A program made the position numbers and the translations under genes. A stretch of DNA of 64,000 nt. Source: JANQSP01 sp965237565. Lineage in GTDB: Bacteria > Bdellovibrionota > Bdellovibrionia > Bdellovibrionales > UBA1609. Shown in pieces: positions 1-8,302 of this stretch; position 1 is the stretch's first letter, and the number at the start of each line of letters is the position of its first letter. The stretch lies in the NCBI GenBank assembly GCA_965237565.1, contig OZ250145.1, positions 682,001-746,000 of the forward strand. The letters run 5' to 3'. The notes beneath the pieces were generated by a model. The model was given only the letters and a program-made list of their open reading frames with translations, ran no database searches and was not told where the DNA came from.

Positions 1-649
1 TGGTTGCAATGCTTTCTGCATGATTCATGCTTTCTTGTTCAACACTTGAATTTAAAATCTGAATCAAAGGAATGGCAGATAAAGAAGTGACCATTAAAAC
101 GAAAAAAATCAAAAAACAAGCGATCACCCATTTGAGTTCCAGCCAGACAGGCAATTTGTAAATGCCCGGTAAAAAAACTTTGTCTATATAGTTTTTAAAC
201 CAATTCTTTAGAGTTAGCTTCATGTTGGCTTGTTCAATTGCCACTTGGTTTTCGTGTGCGACTTGTTGTGCTTCAGTAGGATTCATGGCATGGGTGGGCA
301 TGTTTCTTGCGTAGGCTGGATGGACGGGGACAGCGGAATAAATTTTGGCCACTTGATTTTTGCTCAACTCGATAATGTCGAAGGTTGTTCGGTAAATGGA
401 GACTTTGTCCTTGGGACGAATTTCGCTTTCTTGGATTTTTACTCCATTGATGAAGGTGCCGTTACTAGAATGCAAATCCAAAATGGTCACACCCTGTTTG
501 TCCACTTCCAGTTCCGCGTGCTTTTTTGAAACTCCTTGCTCTGTGATCTTGATCTGGCATTCTTCTGAACGTCCCAAAACATGACGCCCCTCTGGGAGAG
601 GAATTTCCTGACCGGCTAATTTTCCGTTGAAAAATCTAATGGCCCACAT
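1..649 (-). CDS. FHA-domain protein with a membrane segment (3' end cut by window)
   Basis: The minus frame is open from an ATG at 649 to the left window edge, so the protein is truncated after about 216 residues. Residues ~20-75 form a forkhead-associated (FHA) phosphopeptide-binding domain with the hallmark GR.., S..H and N-G-T motifs (LGRSEECQI, SKKHAEL, SSNGTFING). A hydrophobic segment near residues 180-205 (WVIACFLIFFVLMVTSL) is a membrane anchor. The start overlaps the end of the DUF192 gene by 14 bp, so it belongs to the operon running leftward from tadC. FHA proteins are common in Tad and type II/III secretion loci. The missing C-terminus could hold a signalling domain; its identity cannot be seen. 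Confidence 0.85.
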   Translation of the reverse strand, partial: MWAIRFFNGKLAGQEIPLPEGRHVLGRSEECQIKITEQGVSKKHAELEVDKQGVTILDLHSSNGTFINGVKIQESEIRPKDKVSIYRTTFDIIELSKNQVAKIYSAVPVHPAYARNMPTHAMNPTEAQQVAHENQVAIEQANMKLTLKNWFKNYIDKVFLPGIYKLPVWLELKWVIACFLIFFVLMVTSLSAIPLIQILNSSVEQESMNHAESIAT

Positions 650-992
650 AAAGCTGATCTCCTAGTTGTATTTTGAAAGCACTTAAGACGGGAGTTTTCA
701 TCTCAAAAACAGAATGGCTTTTTGAAGAAAAGGGCGGGTGCACCCAATGCCATGGAGTCACATTTTGTCGAACATAGCTGACTTGCAGTTCGCAATCTAC
801 GAACACAACATCGAGTGCAAATTTCATAAAGCAAGTGTGAAGACTCCAGCAGGGAAGGATCCACAAAGCTTCTGAAAGATCCATATCCTTTCGTCCGATC
901 AGTCCTTTCATTCTAGAAAGGACGTTTTTTGCAAGAATCACATTGCGAGCCAGAATCTGGTTGTTGCTTTGATTGATTAGATGCTTCATCAT
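636..992 (-). CDS. DUF192 family protein
   Basis: 118 residues matching the DUF192 family (small beta-rich proteins of unknown function). The signature is seen around residues 30-70: MKGLIGRKD, then WSLHTCFMKFALDVVFVD, close to the usual 'GLMGR ... IHTFGMRFPIDVVFLD' form. No signal peptide is visible. The start ATGA overlaps the tadC stop by 4 nt, and its end overlaps the next gene by 14 nt, giving a tight tadC-DUF192-FHA operon. DUF192 genes are repeatedly found next to Tad pilus genes, so a role with the pilus is an inference from context only. A second in-frame ATG directly follows the first and could be the real start. Confidence 0.85.
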   Translation of the reverse strand: MMKHLINQSNNQILARNVILAKNVLSRMKGLIGRKDMDLSEALWILPCWSLHTCFMKFALDVVFVDCELQVSYVRQNVTPWHWVHPPFSSKSHSVFEMKTPVLSAFKIQLGDQLYVGH

Positions 993-1897
993 CCACCCCC
1001 ACCTCCATAAAAAAATTGCAAAGCCACGGGTGCGAAGATTGTAATAAAGACAGCTGGTAAAATGAGAGCGATCATAGGCAGAAGCATTTTTTGTGAAGCC
1101 TTGGCTCCTGCTTTTTCAGCATTTATGAATCTCTCTGCTCTCATTTGCTCTGATTTGATTTTTAGAGTCTTTGCAACGCTGGCTCCTGTTTCATCCGAAT
1201 CAATGACCATTGTGCAAAAACTGGTAATCTCATCAATGTCGAGTCGCTGAGCCAAACTGGAAAGAGCTTCTGTTCGAGAGCTTCCCAGCTTGATGTCTTT
1301 TTGTACGACCAAAAACTCATCTGCTAATTCAGATTTTTTTGCTTTCTCGGTAATTTTTTGTATGGCTCCAAAAAAATCCAAACCAGCTTCTGTACTCAAG
1401 GCCATCAGGTCGATAAAAAAAGGCAGATCGGACATTATAGAGTGATACCTTCTTTTTTTGTGTCCATTGCAGTAAAGAGAGGGGAAGAAAAAGCCAAAGA
1501 CTGCGACGCCTGCACCCAGCCAATAGGGAAAGCCAAACTGCAGGGCAAAGTTCATGATGGCGAAGAAGATGGGAAACATGAATCCCCAAAGTATTTGCAG
1601 TCCAATGAACTCATCCACGTTGAGTTCTCTGCCCAAGCCGGCTGTGAGAATTTGTTGCTCCACTTTTTTTCGATAATTGGGCAGTTTCACTTTTTTGACA
1701 TGTTGAAGAGTCAGGTTGTGGACCAATGGCCTAGAAAACTCAATGAGTGGCATTTTGGAAGGTTTGGCTTCGTTGCCTTCTGCCCAAGCCAAAGAATCCG
1801 AGTCGGTGTTTTTGGCAAAAATCACCGAACAAAACAGATAAGTGGCCGTGGCTCCAAGAGCCAGAGCAGAAAAAAGAAAAATATAGTCAGAATACAT
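989..1897 (-). CDS. tadC: TadC-like type II/IV secretion inner-membrane protein
   Basis: About 302 residues with a T2SSF (GspF) domain. It has an N-terminal membrane helix, two helices around the middle (LQILWGFMFPIFFAIMNF and the next hydrophobic stretch), a cytoplasmic region with LPFFIDLMALSTEAGLDFF, and a C-terminal helix ending in a Gly run. TadC, with TadB, forms the inner-membrane platform of Tad/Flp pili. I chose the ATG at 1897 because GAGGTG lies 7 nt upstream; a TTG at 1954 would add 19 residues but has no ribosome site. It leads an operon with DUF192 and an FHA protein. The upstream gene proC is divergent, so tadA and tadB, if present, lie elsewhere. Confidence 0.87.
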   Translation of the reverse strand: MYSDYIFLFSALALGATATYLFCSVIFAKNTDSDSLAWAEGNEAKPSKMPLIEFSRPLVHNLTLQHVKKVKLPNYRKKVEQQILTAGLGRELNVDEFIGLQILWGFMFPIFFAIMNFALQFGFPYWLGAGVAVFGFFFPSLYCNGHKKRRYHSIMSDLPFFIDLMALSTEAGLDFFGAIQKITEKAKKSELADEFLVVQKDIKLGSSRTEALSSLAQRLDIDEITSFCTMVIDSDETGASVAKTLKIKSEQMRAERFINAEKAGAKASQKMLLPMIALILPAVFITIFAPVALQFFYGGGGG

Positions 1898-2027
1898 AGT
1901 TTCGACACCTCTACTAAAAAAAATATCGGAAAAAAATCTTTTGAACATGAGCAAAATTGAAATGGAGGCTTGATTCAGGCATGGTAGATAGTTCTACAGA
2001 AATCAAAAATCTGAGATGGGAGCTTTT

Positions 2028-2882
2028 ATGTCAAATATTTTCAATCATTTGAATTATGGTTTTATCGGTTCCGGCTCGTTGTGTCAGGCTTTGTTAAAAG
2101 GTTTTTTGGAGCAAGCTAAGTTGCCCCCAGAAAAAATTTTTCTCAGTTCTCGAACGCTTGTTCATCTAAAAAAAGTATCAAAACGCTTTGGTGTTCAAGC
2201 GGTTTTTACCAACGAGGAATTGGTTCAAAAATCGCAAGTAATTTTTTTGTGCGTGAAACCCAGTGATTTGCTAGGCGTCTTGGAACCATTGAAAAATCAA
2301 TTTCAGAGGGAACAAACGATGGTGAGTTTTTTGGCTGGTGTTCCTCTTAGCTCTTTAAAAAAATTGCTTCCTTCCGTAAGAAGGTTGGTACGTGTGGTTC
2401 CCAACACCCCAGCTAGCGTGGGGCAGGGTCTTTTTGCTTATGCCGTGCTTGATTCTGATCCCAATCTAGAATGTTTTATCGAAGAATTGTTCTCTGATTT
2501 GGCCTTGGTCTTGAAGATGAAGGAAGAACAATTAGGGACTTTCACTGTTGCTAGTAGCTCTGGCGTGGGTTTTGTTTTGGAGTTGATGCAGTACTGGATA
2601 GAGTGGTTGGAAAGCCATCATTTCTCGTCAGAACTAGCTCGCACTATTACCTTGCAAAGCTTTTTGGGTTCTGTTCATTGGGCAAAGTCTTTTCCTCGGA
2701 TGTCTTTGTTGGAGTTGCAATCACAAGTAGCATCAAAGGGAGGGATGACATCTGAGGGCATCAAGGCTTTTTGTGAAGGAGAGTTGGACTCTATTTTGCG
2801 TTATGGATTTGAAAAATCAGCCTTGCGTGAAAAAGAATTGTTTCGAGTTGCGGAGAAGACTCTGTCTCCCAAAGGATCATGA
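2028..2882 (+). CDS. proC: Pyrroline-5-carboxylate reductase
   Basis: Catalyses the last step of proline synthesis, NAD(P)H-dependent reduction of 1-pyrroline-5-carboxylate. The 284-residue protein has the N-terminal Rossmann motif GFIGSGSLCQALLKGF, the conserved RVVPNTPASVGQG stretch near residue 120, and the C-terminal dimer-domain signature SQVASKGGMTSEGI (family form 'SPGGTT'). Its length is slightly above the usual 265-280. The ATG at 2028 is preceded by GGGAG at a 5-nt gap, so it is preferred over the ATG at 2016. It is followed by a divIVA-like gene, an arrangement seen in bacteria where yggS/proC-type genes sit by divIVA. Divergent from tadC. Confidence 0.93.
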   Translation: MSNIFNHLNYGFIGSGSLCQALLKGFLEQAKLPPEKIFLSSRTLVHLKKVSKRFGVQAVFTNEELVQKSQVIFLCVKPSDLLGVLEPLKNQFQREQTMVSFLAGVPLSSLKKLLPSVRRLVRVVPNTPASVGQGLFAYAVLDSDPNLECFIEELFSDLALVLKMKEEQLGTFTVASSSGVGFVLELMQYWIEWLESHHFSSELARTITLQSFLGSVHWAKSFPRMSLLELQSQVASKGGMTSEGIKAFCEGELDSILRYGFEKSALREKELFRVAEKTLSPKGS

Positions 2883-3084
2883 AGTGACACTCCAGACCAA
2901 AGTCTTTGACAGCTATGACCTCTGTTATCCATTTAAGATGCAAAAATGCATTTTTGCTAACGCATGGAATAAGTGTTGGATATATGAAAAAAAATTCTTT
3001 ATTCTGTTGCGGAGAGAAAGGAAGCTCGTGGCTTTTATAATGTTCGGTAAAGGCCCTAGGACATGGATGTTCTTCTTTTAACCC

Positions 3085-3100
3085 GCTCAAAGGATTGAGC
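3085..3100 (+). terminator. Hairpin followed by CTTTTA between proC and divIVA
   Basis: GCTCAA pairs with TTGAGC around a four-base AGGA loop, followed by CTTTTA. The stem is only 6 bp and the T-run short. It could be a weak terminator for proC or a leader hairpin before the divIVA start 24 nt downstream. Confidence 0.3.
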
Positions 3101-3124
3101 CTTTTACGGAAAGAGAAGGCAGAT

Positions 3125-3679
3125 ATGAGGTTCGCTCCAGAAGACATTCTAACCAAAACATTTAGTCGCAATACCTTTGGTGGTTATAATTCCAGCGAGG
3201 TGGCTATCTTCCTAGAAGCAGTGGCTGAAGAGTTGGAAGATAAGCAAAAAGAAACCCAGAAGCTTACAGATCAGTTGCAACAAAGAGACCTGTCTTTGCG
3301 AGAATTTCGTGACAGGGAAGAGATGCTAAGGAACACCATCACAGCCGCTCAACAAATGGCTGAAAAGATCAAACAAGATGCTACGAAGGAGGCTCGCTTC
3401 ATTGTGGAAGATGCCAAGCAAAAAGCAGACATCATTGTACAAGATGCTCGTGACTCACTGAAGACGGCTTATCAGGATTTGTCTGATTTAAAAAGAATAC
3501 ACATTCAACTAAAAAATACTCTCAAGGCTGTTTTGCAATCTCATCAGGACTTGCTCAACCAAGATCCCATACACTCCATCTTGCCAGATTCTTTTCAAAC
3601 TAAGGAAAGCGAATCTTTGATGGAGAAAAAAATGTCTGAATCCTTAAGCCAAGCGGTTCAGTCCAAGGATCATCTGTGA
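3125..3679 (+). CDS. divIVA: DivIVA-domain coiled-coil protein
   Basis: 184 residues. The N-terminus MRFAPEDILTKTF...GGYNSSEVAIFLEAVAEE matches the DivIVA membrane-binding N-domain (family form 'M.ltp.dI.nk.F....rGY...EVd.FLd.v'). Residues ~35-150 are predicted coiled coil with heptads and a typical KQDATKEARFIVEDAKQKAD segment, followed by a short polar tail. DivIVA proteins mark curved or polar membrane and organise division or polar growth. The start at 3125 follows GAAGG about 6 nt upstream; the longer frame from 3095 adds residues unlike the family. It is uncommon in Gram-negatives but known in Bdellovibrio. It sits between proC and the lipoprotein cluster. Confidence 0.85.
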   Translation: MRFAPEDILTKTFSRNTFGGYNSSEVAIFLEAVAEELEDKQKETQKLTDQLQQRDLSLREFRDREEMLRNTITAAQQMAEKIKQDATKEARFIVEDAKQKADIIVQDARDSLKTAYQDLSDLKRIHIQLKNTLKAVLQSHQDLLNQDPIHSILPDSFQTKESESLMEKKMSESLSQAVQSKDHL

Positions 3680-3689
3680 GTGGAGAGGC

Positions 3690-4472
3690 TTGAAAATTCT
3701 TCCTAAATTTCTTTTCATTATTCTTCTTTTTTCTTTCTGTTTTTTTTCTTGCATTCCAAGTGAAACAAAAAAAGATGATGATGGCAGTGCTTTTGAGGGA
3801 GTTGGAAAGTGTACTGCCAGCCGAGCTTGCCAAGATGATTGCAATAGTCTTTTTATCAGAGGCTCCAGCCTATCGAAAAAATGTTTGGCATCAGGTATTG
3901 CTACAGTAGACGACGTAGATGATGTTATTTCTGCTATGAAAAAGGGGAGTTGGAAGAGCATTAGTGCTTCGGAACTGGAAAGTTTTACCCAATTTGACAA
4001 AGACCTTTGGGCAAAATATTCGGGAGTGAATAAAGAGTATTCAAGAGGCATGCTTTCTTGGATTGCCGAAGATCCTGAGGTGGGGAAAATTTTAAATGAT
4101 TTAGATGATGATAAGATTTTGCAAAAGGCTTTTGAAACTCTTGGGCAGCCGAAAACCAAAGCGGTGCTTGAGGGAATGAAAAGCTGTGTAGAAGAGGAAC
4201 TTAGCAAAAAGCAGAGTTTTTTTGAATTGGTGAGCTTAGAAAATGATGATGGGGAAAATAACCCAGATGCATTTCATGCGGGCCACAGACTCTTGAGAGA
4301 GGAATGTGACAATGACATATCCTGTGTCAGGGAAGTGTATTGTGCCATTAATCAAACAGTGGTTTTTAGAGAGCTCAATTTCTTGAATTTGGCCAAACAC
4401 ACTGGGACTAGTGAGTTGCATTCCAGAGATTGCCCTAGCGGGACTCCCGTTTTAAATTGTCCTTCTCTGTGA
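3690..4472 (+). CDS. Cys-rich lipoprotein, paralog family A, copy 1
   Basis: 260 residues starting at a TTG with GGAGAGG just upstream. The N-terminal signal ends in a lipobox-like FSFCFFSC, so it should be a lipid-anchored envelope protein. It shares with the next three genes a C-x5-C-x3-C-x12/13-C cluster (KCTASRACQDDC, then KKC), a middle region with SASELESF..FDKDLW, and a C-terminal F-x2-G-x3-LL-x3-C block (FHAGHRLLREEC) followed by CVREVYC. It lacks the long insert between these blocks found in copies 2-4. No known domain is recognised and no function can be assigned. It starts 10 bp after divIVA, so it may be co-transcribed with it. Confidence 0.8.
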   Translation: MKILPKFLFIILLFSFCFFSCIPSETKKDDDGSAFEGVGKCTASRACQDDCNSLFIRGSSLSKKCLASGIATVDDVDDVISAMKKGSWKSISASELESFTQFDKDLWAKYSGVNKEYSRGMLSWIAEDPEVGKILNDLDDDKILQKAFETLGQPKTKAVLEGMKSCVEEELSKKQSFFELVSLENDDGENNPDAFHAGHRLLREECDNDISCVREVYCAINQTVVFRELNFLNLAKHTGTSELHSRDCPSGTPVLNCPSL

Positions 4473-4592
4473 ACGAGTTATTTATTTAGTCTAAAGTCCT
4501 GAATTTCTTTTTGGGCTTCATTTTCTTCTCCCAATTGTCGAAAAAAACATATCAGTGACCAGTTATTCCAGCACAAACATTTGAGAGGTTTG

Positions 4593-5648
4593 ATGGTGAA
4601 GTCTTTTGTTTTTAAAGTTGTTATTTTGTTGCCCGTTTTTCTCATTCTCTCGCTTGCTTTCTCGTCTTGTGGATTTTACGGCCTCAACACCGGCAGTGTT
4701 TTTCAGACTGGTTCTATCACCGGTAGTGACACGAGACGATCGGCTAATTTATCCAATCGAAGGGACAGAACCAGTACCAATTCAAGAGACGATGACATTT
4801 GTGAAGATAATGACGCTTGTGAAGAAGTTTGCAGAGAAATTTTTGAAGATTCAGACAGTCAAGATAGCTGTCATAGGAAAACGATTGAAGAGGTTGGTAA
4901 TATGCAGGATTTGTTTGATATTCTTGTAAAAGCCAGTGGAGGAGATGATGATTTAGAGGATGTGGATACAGATGATTTGGAGATGTATTTGAGCGTTGGA
5001 GTGGATGGCTGGGCAGATAGTGTGATGGAACAAATCGAAAGACAGGATAAAGAAGAAAGATACAACCGACTCCTCAATATGTTGGTTTGGATTGTTGACA
5101 ACCGAGATGTAGCAATCCAGCTTGAAAGAGAAGATAGAGATCACAAAGTTTTGTCACAAATCTTTTTGGATCTTTATGAAGTAAAAGTGCAAGAAAATAT
5201 AAATCGTGCCAGTTGCCCCGGCAGATTTGTGATCAATGTCACAACAGTCAATGGCGAGGACACAATAATAAGCGTTACAATCAATGGCGAGGACACAATA
5301 GTTGAGATCAATGGCACAAGAGAGAAAGAACTTTTTTTGGCACTCTGGTTTTCTTATGGAGGCGACTGGAATTTTTTTATTGAATCATCAGCTCCGTCTC
5401 AAAGGTACAAAGCTTTTGAACTAGGTCATAATTTATTGGCAGAGGTCTGCAGGGATTCTTCTTCAAGAGATGAAGCAATTAAAAACTGCATTCAATCTTT
5501 TTACTGTTGTTTAAATAAAAAAGATTATCCCACTTCCAACAATGAAAATTCCACCAATGAAAAAATTAGAACTGCACTGAGAGAACCAGAAATCAGGGAA
5601 AGTGATGTAGGAGAAATAGATATTAGTAACAGTTTCTGCGACAAATAG
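4593..5648 (+). CDS. Cys-rich lipoprotein, paralog family A, copy 2
   Basis: 351 residues. The signal peptide ends in the lipobox LAFSSC, followed by a Ser/Thr/Asp-rich linker. The family cluster C-x5-C-x3-C-x12-C is present (CEDNDACEEVC ... SC), then a Leu/Asp-rich part (DTDDLEMYLSVGVDGWADSV) and LLNMLVWIVDNRDVA, which aligns with LLNAIEWIAENERVS in copy 4. The C-terminal block is AFELGHNLLAEVC and CIQSFYCC. An 11-residue in-frame duplication (VNGEDTI / INGEDTI) lies near residue 220. The ATG at 4593 has GAGAGG 4 nt upstream. Function unknown; the Cys pattern suggests a disulfide-stabilised periplasmic or surface fold. Confidence 0.8.
   Translation: MVKSFVFKVVILLPVFLILSLAFSSCGFYGLNTGSVFQTGSITGSDTRRSANLSNRRDRTSTNSRDDDICEDNDACEEVCREIFEDSDSQDSCHRKTIEEVGNMQDLFDILVKASGGDDDLEDVDTDDLEMYLSVGVDGWADSVMEQIERQDKEERYNRLLNMLVWIVDNRDVAIQLEREDRDHKVLSQIFLDLYEVKVQENINRASCPGRFVINVTTVNGEDTIISVTINGEDTIVEINGTREKELFLALWFSYGGDWNFFIESSAPSQRYKAFELGHNLLAEVCRDSSSRDEAIKNCIQSFYCCLNKKDYPTSNNENSTNEKIRTALREPEIRESDVGEIDISNSFCDK
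5248..5300 (+). repeat. In-frame 33-bp duplication inside lipoprotein copy 2
   Basis: The 20-mer TCAATGGCGAGGACACAATA occurs at 5248-5267 and again at 5281-5300, spaced exactly 33 bp (11 codons). It encodes a repeated (V/I)NGEDTI segment. The perfect identity suggests a recent slippage duplication. Confidence 0.85.
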
Positions 5649-5690
5649 TGACGTGAAAAGATCTATATATGCAATGAAAGAGATGATAGA

Positions 5691-6752
5691 ATGAAAAATT
5701 ATAAGCTATATATTTTATTGATTACAAATATCCTTTTTTTCTCCCTTGTTTTTTCTTCTTGTGGTTTGGGCGGGCCCACCACGGGAGTTTTCGGGAGTAA
5801 AGATGCTGGGGGAGTTTCTAGTACTTTAGGTTCAACTACTGGAGTATTTAAAGGAAGAAACAGACTGACTTCTGGAGATCCTTGTTTTGATAGCGAGGAT
5901 TGCAAGCAGCTTTGTGCTTCGATGCTAAAGTCTCTTTCGGATCAAGAAGAGTGCTACGATTATTCTGAGGAGCAAGTGCAAGCTTTCAGAGATACATATA
6001 ATTTATTGGCCTTTGGGGATCCAGATCGGCTAGAAAAAATCACTTCTAGTGAGATGGAAGAGTTTCTTGATTTTGGAACAGATCTTTGGAGGGATGCTAT
6101 TTATGGTTTTGAAAGAGGCTTGAAAAAAAATTGTGTAGTTTCTGGAAAGGTAGACGATATAGATCGAGAAAATTGCAGAAGAAGCGATTACTATCAGCAA
6201 GCGGGTTACAATAATCAAGGAGCTTTGGAAGCCCTTACGTGGATTGCAAAAAATAATTGGTTGGCCTTGTTGATTAGTGATTATGATAAAAACTTGGTGA
6301 TTATGAATGCCTTATCAGAGATTGCGGCGAGAGGCATAAATTCGCCCACCACCAGAACGAACGATGTGAAAGATTGTCTAAATGGATATGCTACTGACCT
6401 GCCCATGCCGCTTGTTGGTGAGACATTTGGCTTATCTGTATCATCGGCAAAAAATCGTTACATAGCCTTTGCAAGCCCCTGTTTGGTCGAGGAATTTGCA
6501 ACTGGTTATAAATATGACGGGAGAACTCACTCTTATCTTGTTCTATCCGCTAAGGAATCCAATCTGGAATCCTTTAAGCTAGGGATGGAATTTTTGGACA
6601 GTATTTGTTCTTCTAAAGATGACTGTGAAAAAGGTCCTTTTTGTAAGGAGTTCTTTTGTGGCTCCAATAGTGCTTCTGATTCTGATTGCAAGAGCGACTA
6701 TGAGAAAGTAACTCAATACTATTATGGTGCGAGCAATATAACTTGTTCATAG
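5691..6752 (+). CDS. Cys-rich lipoprotein, paralog family A, copy 3
   Basis: 353 residues. The signal peptide with lipobox LVFSSC is followed by a Gly/Ser/Thr linker containing a repeated TTGVF motif. The family cluster is CFDSEDCKQLC then EEC. The middle region has SSEMEEFLDFGTDLWRDAI and ALEALTWIAKNNWLALL, which align with the other copies. The C-terminus has SFKLGMEFLDSIC followed by four more cysteines (CEKGPFCKEFFC). The ATG at 5691 is preceded by GAGATG. It lies 42 bp after copy 2 on the same strand, so a shared transcript is likely. No function is known; it is called real from the signal peptide and paralogy. Confidence 0.8.
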   Translation: MKNYKLYILLITNILFFSLVFSSCGLGGPTTGVFGSKDAGGVSSTLGSTTGVFKGRNRLTSGDPCFDSEDCKQLCASMLKSLSDQEECYDYSEEQVQAFRDTYNLLAFGDPDRLEKITSSEMEEFLDFGTDLWRDAIYGFERGLKKNCVVSGKVDDIDRENCRRSDYYQQAGYNNQGALEALTWIAKNNWLALLISDYDKNLVIMNALSEIAARGINSPTTRTNDVKDCLNGYATDLPMPLVGETFGLSVSSAKNRYIAFASPCLVEEFATGYKYDGRTHSYLVLSAKESNLESFKLGMEFLDSICSSKDDCEKGPFCKEFFCGSNSASDSDCKSDYEKVTQYYYGASNITCS

Positions 6753-6959
6753 TTTCCTTAACGTAGCTTCATCTTGACTGCCTCACAAAAACAATCACTA
6801 TGATTTTTTATTTTTTTAGAAAAAAGCTTTTCATATTTCTTCAGTTAATCGTTTGTATCAGGACTGAAGTCCTAAAAAATGAAGGAAAAATTTTTAAGAA
6901 TCTCTTTTTATTTTCCGATTCGTGAGGGAAGAAATACAATCAGGTGCAGGAAAGAAATT

Positions 6960-8165
6960 ATGAGAATAACAAGACGAAGCGACAAATTTTTCAATACTAA
7001 ATACTTATGGATGACTTTTACTTGTTTTGTTGCAGGTATGATCTACATCTCTGCCTTTAGCTCTTGTACTCCTAGTTTTGATACACAACCAAGTACAGAC
7101 TCTAGTGAAAATCCACCCAATGATGATCCTCCTGAAAATCGATTTAATGATAGAAATAGAGATAACGATTGCGAGGATGATGAAACTTGTCTAGAGGTTT
7201 GTAAGTCCATCTACGTTGATTACTCTGAAGCTCGCGAATGTGGAAATGAGCGTAGGGGAAAAGTCGGCGATTTAGAACAAGTTTTTAAACGGCTTGTTGA
7301 TGGTAAAGAAAATGATTTGAACGAGATATCAGGAGAATCCGATAATGTGGACTTGGACGTTTTTGAAGAGTACTTACAAATTGGGCTCAGTGGCTGGGAA
7401 AAAGCTATCAAAGATGAGATTGGTTCAGGAAAATATGACGGTAGAGGCTACAAAAACAGTACCGATTTATTGAATGCTATTGAATGGATTGCAGAGAATG
7501 AAAGAGTTTCTGAAATTTTATCTGATGAGGATAGCGGAGCAAGAATTTTAAAAGCACTTCTAGAGAGATTGGACGGAGAAGTAGATTATATCAGTGGTGG
7601 AAATTCACCGGAAGTTTGTATCGAAAATACGAAATTGTCAAACCTCCCCACTCTCAGTGTTGATGAAACAACAGGAATCATATTGCTTGTTGCAGGTACT
7701 ATAGACATCCATTATTACAAACGGCCCACTTCTCCTACAATTTCAACTGGTGTTTCAAGTCGAGTGAGTATAACAGCTGTGGGAATCCAAAATGATGAGT
7801 TGTACAACGATTTGTCTTGTTTCTATCAGGATTTGGGTGGGAATGGAGGGAATATCTTTTCTCTCGCTGTAAAAGAAGATAATCCTGAACTGTTTAAGAT
7901 GGCCTTTTCTCTGCTGAATAGTGTGTGTAACGATAGTGATAACGGTGATTATTCACCAATAAACAGAGTGCGCTGTCGTAAAGCCATGCTTTGTTGGACA
8001 GTTTATGATGAGACTGACTGGCTTGATGAGACTGCAAGTTCTGGTAGCCGTGAGAATTTGTTTGACGAAGAATTTGCAGAAGAATTTAAAAATGAATTGG
8101 AACATAATGACAGTGCTGATTTTGATGAGTGTAGCGCAGTAGAGTTTGGAACCTTGTTCAAATAA
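6960..8165 (+). CDS. Cys-rich lipoprotein, paralog family A, copy 4
   Basis: 401 residues from the ATG at 6960, which has GCAGGAAAG upstream; the longer frame from 6879 would bury the signal peptide. The lipobox is SAFSSC. The family cluster is CEDDETCLEVC then EC, followed by VDLDVFEEYLQIGLSGWEKAI and LLNAIEWIAENERVSEIL. The C-terminal block is LFKMAFSLLNSVC then CRKAMLC. It is closest to copy 2 in the middle region and is the most acidic copy. A 200-bp gap with an AGGACT-GA-AGTCCT palindrome (6858-6873) separates it from copy 3, so it may have its own promoter. Function unknown. Confidence 0.8.
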   Translation: MRITRRSDKFFNTKYLWMTFTCFVAGMIYISAFSSCTPSFDTQPSTDSSENPPNDDPPENRFNDRNRDNDCEDDETCLEVCKSIYVDYSEARECGNERRGKVGDLEQVFKRLVDGKENDLNEISGESDNVDLDVFEEYLQIGLSGWEKAIKDEIGSGKYDGRGYKNSTDLLNAIEWIAENERVSEILSDEDSGARILKALLERLDGEVDYISGGNSPEVCIENTKLSNLPTLSVDETTGIILLVAGTIDIHYYKRPTSPTISTGVSSRVSITAVGIQNDELYNDLSCFYQDLGGNGGNIFSLAVKEDNPELFKMAFSLLNSVCNDSDNGDYSPINRVRCRKAMLCWTVYDETDWLDETASSGSRENLFDEEFAEEFKNELEHNDSADFDECSAVEFGTLFK

Positions 8166-8167
8166 TT

Positions 8168-8302
8168 ATGAACAAGTTGAAGAAAAAAAGAGACAGATTA
8201 TTGTTTGCCAAAAGCTTGTATCAAATTGAGACGAAAAAGAATAAAAAATTTCAAGAAGATGGCAAGATATGTCGATCCTTTATTCCTAGGGTTTTTTTAT
8301 GA
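8168..8302 (+). CDS. Possible 44-aa Lys-rich small protein
   Basis: An ATG at 8168, two bases after the copy 4 stop, opens a 44-codon frame rich in Lys/Arg (MNKLKKKRDRLLFAK...). Its TGA overlaps the ATG of the next large gene in an ATGA arrangement, typical of translational coupling. It fills the whole intergenic gap. Against it, no clear ribosome site precedes it and no family is recognised. It could be chance, or a short leader that feeds ribosomes into the 753-aa gene. Confidence 0.35.
   Translation: MNKLKKKRDRLLFAKSLYQIETKKNKKFQEDGKICRSFIPRVFL

Noticed and set aside
1358..1960. A 200-aa plus-strand frame opposite tadC
   Set aside because: Shadow of the tadC codons; composition unlike a protein and no start context.
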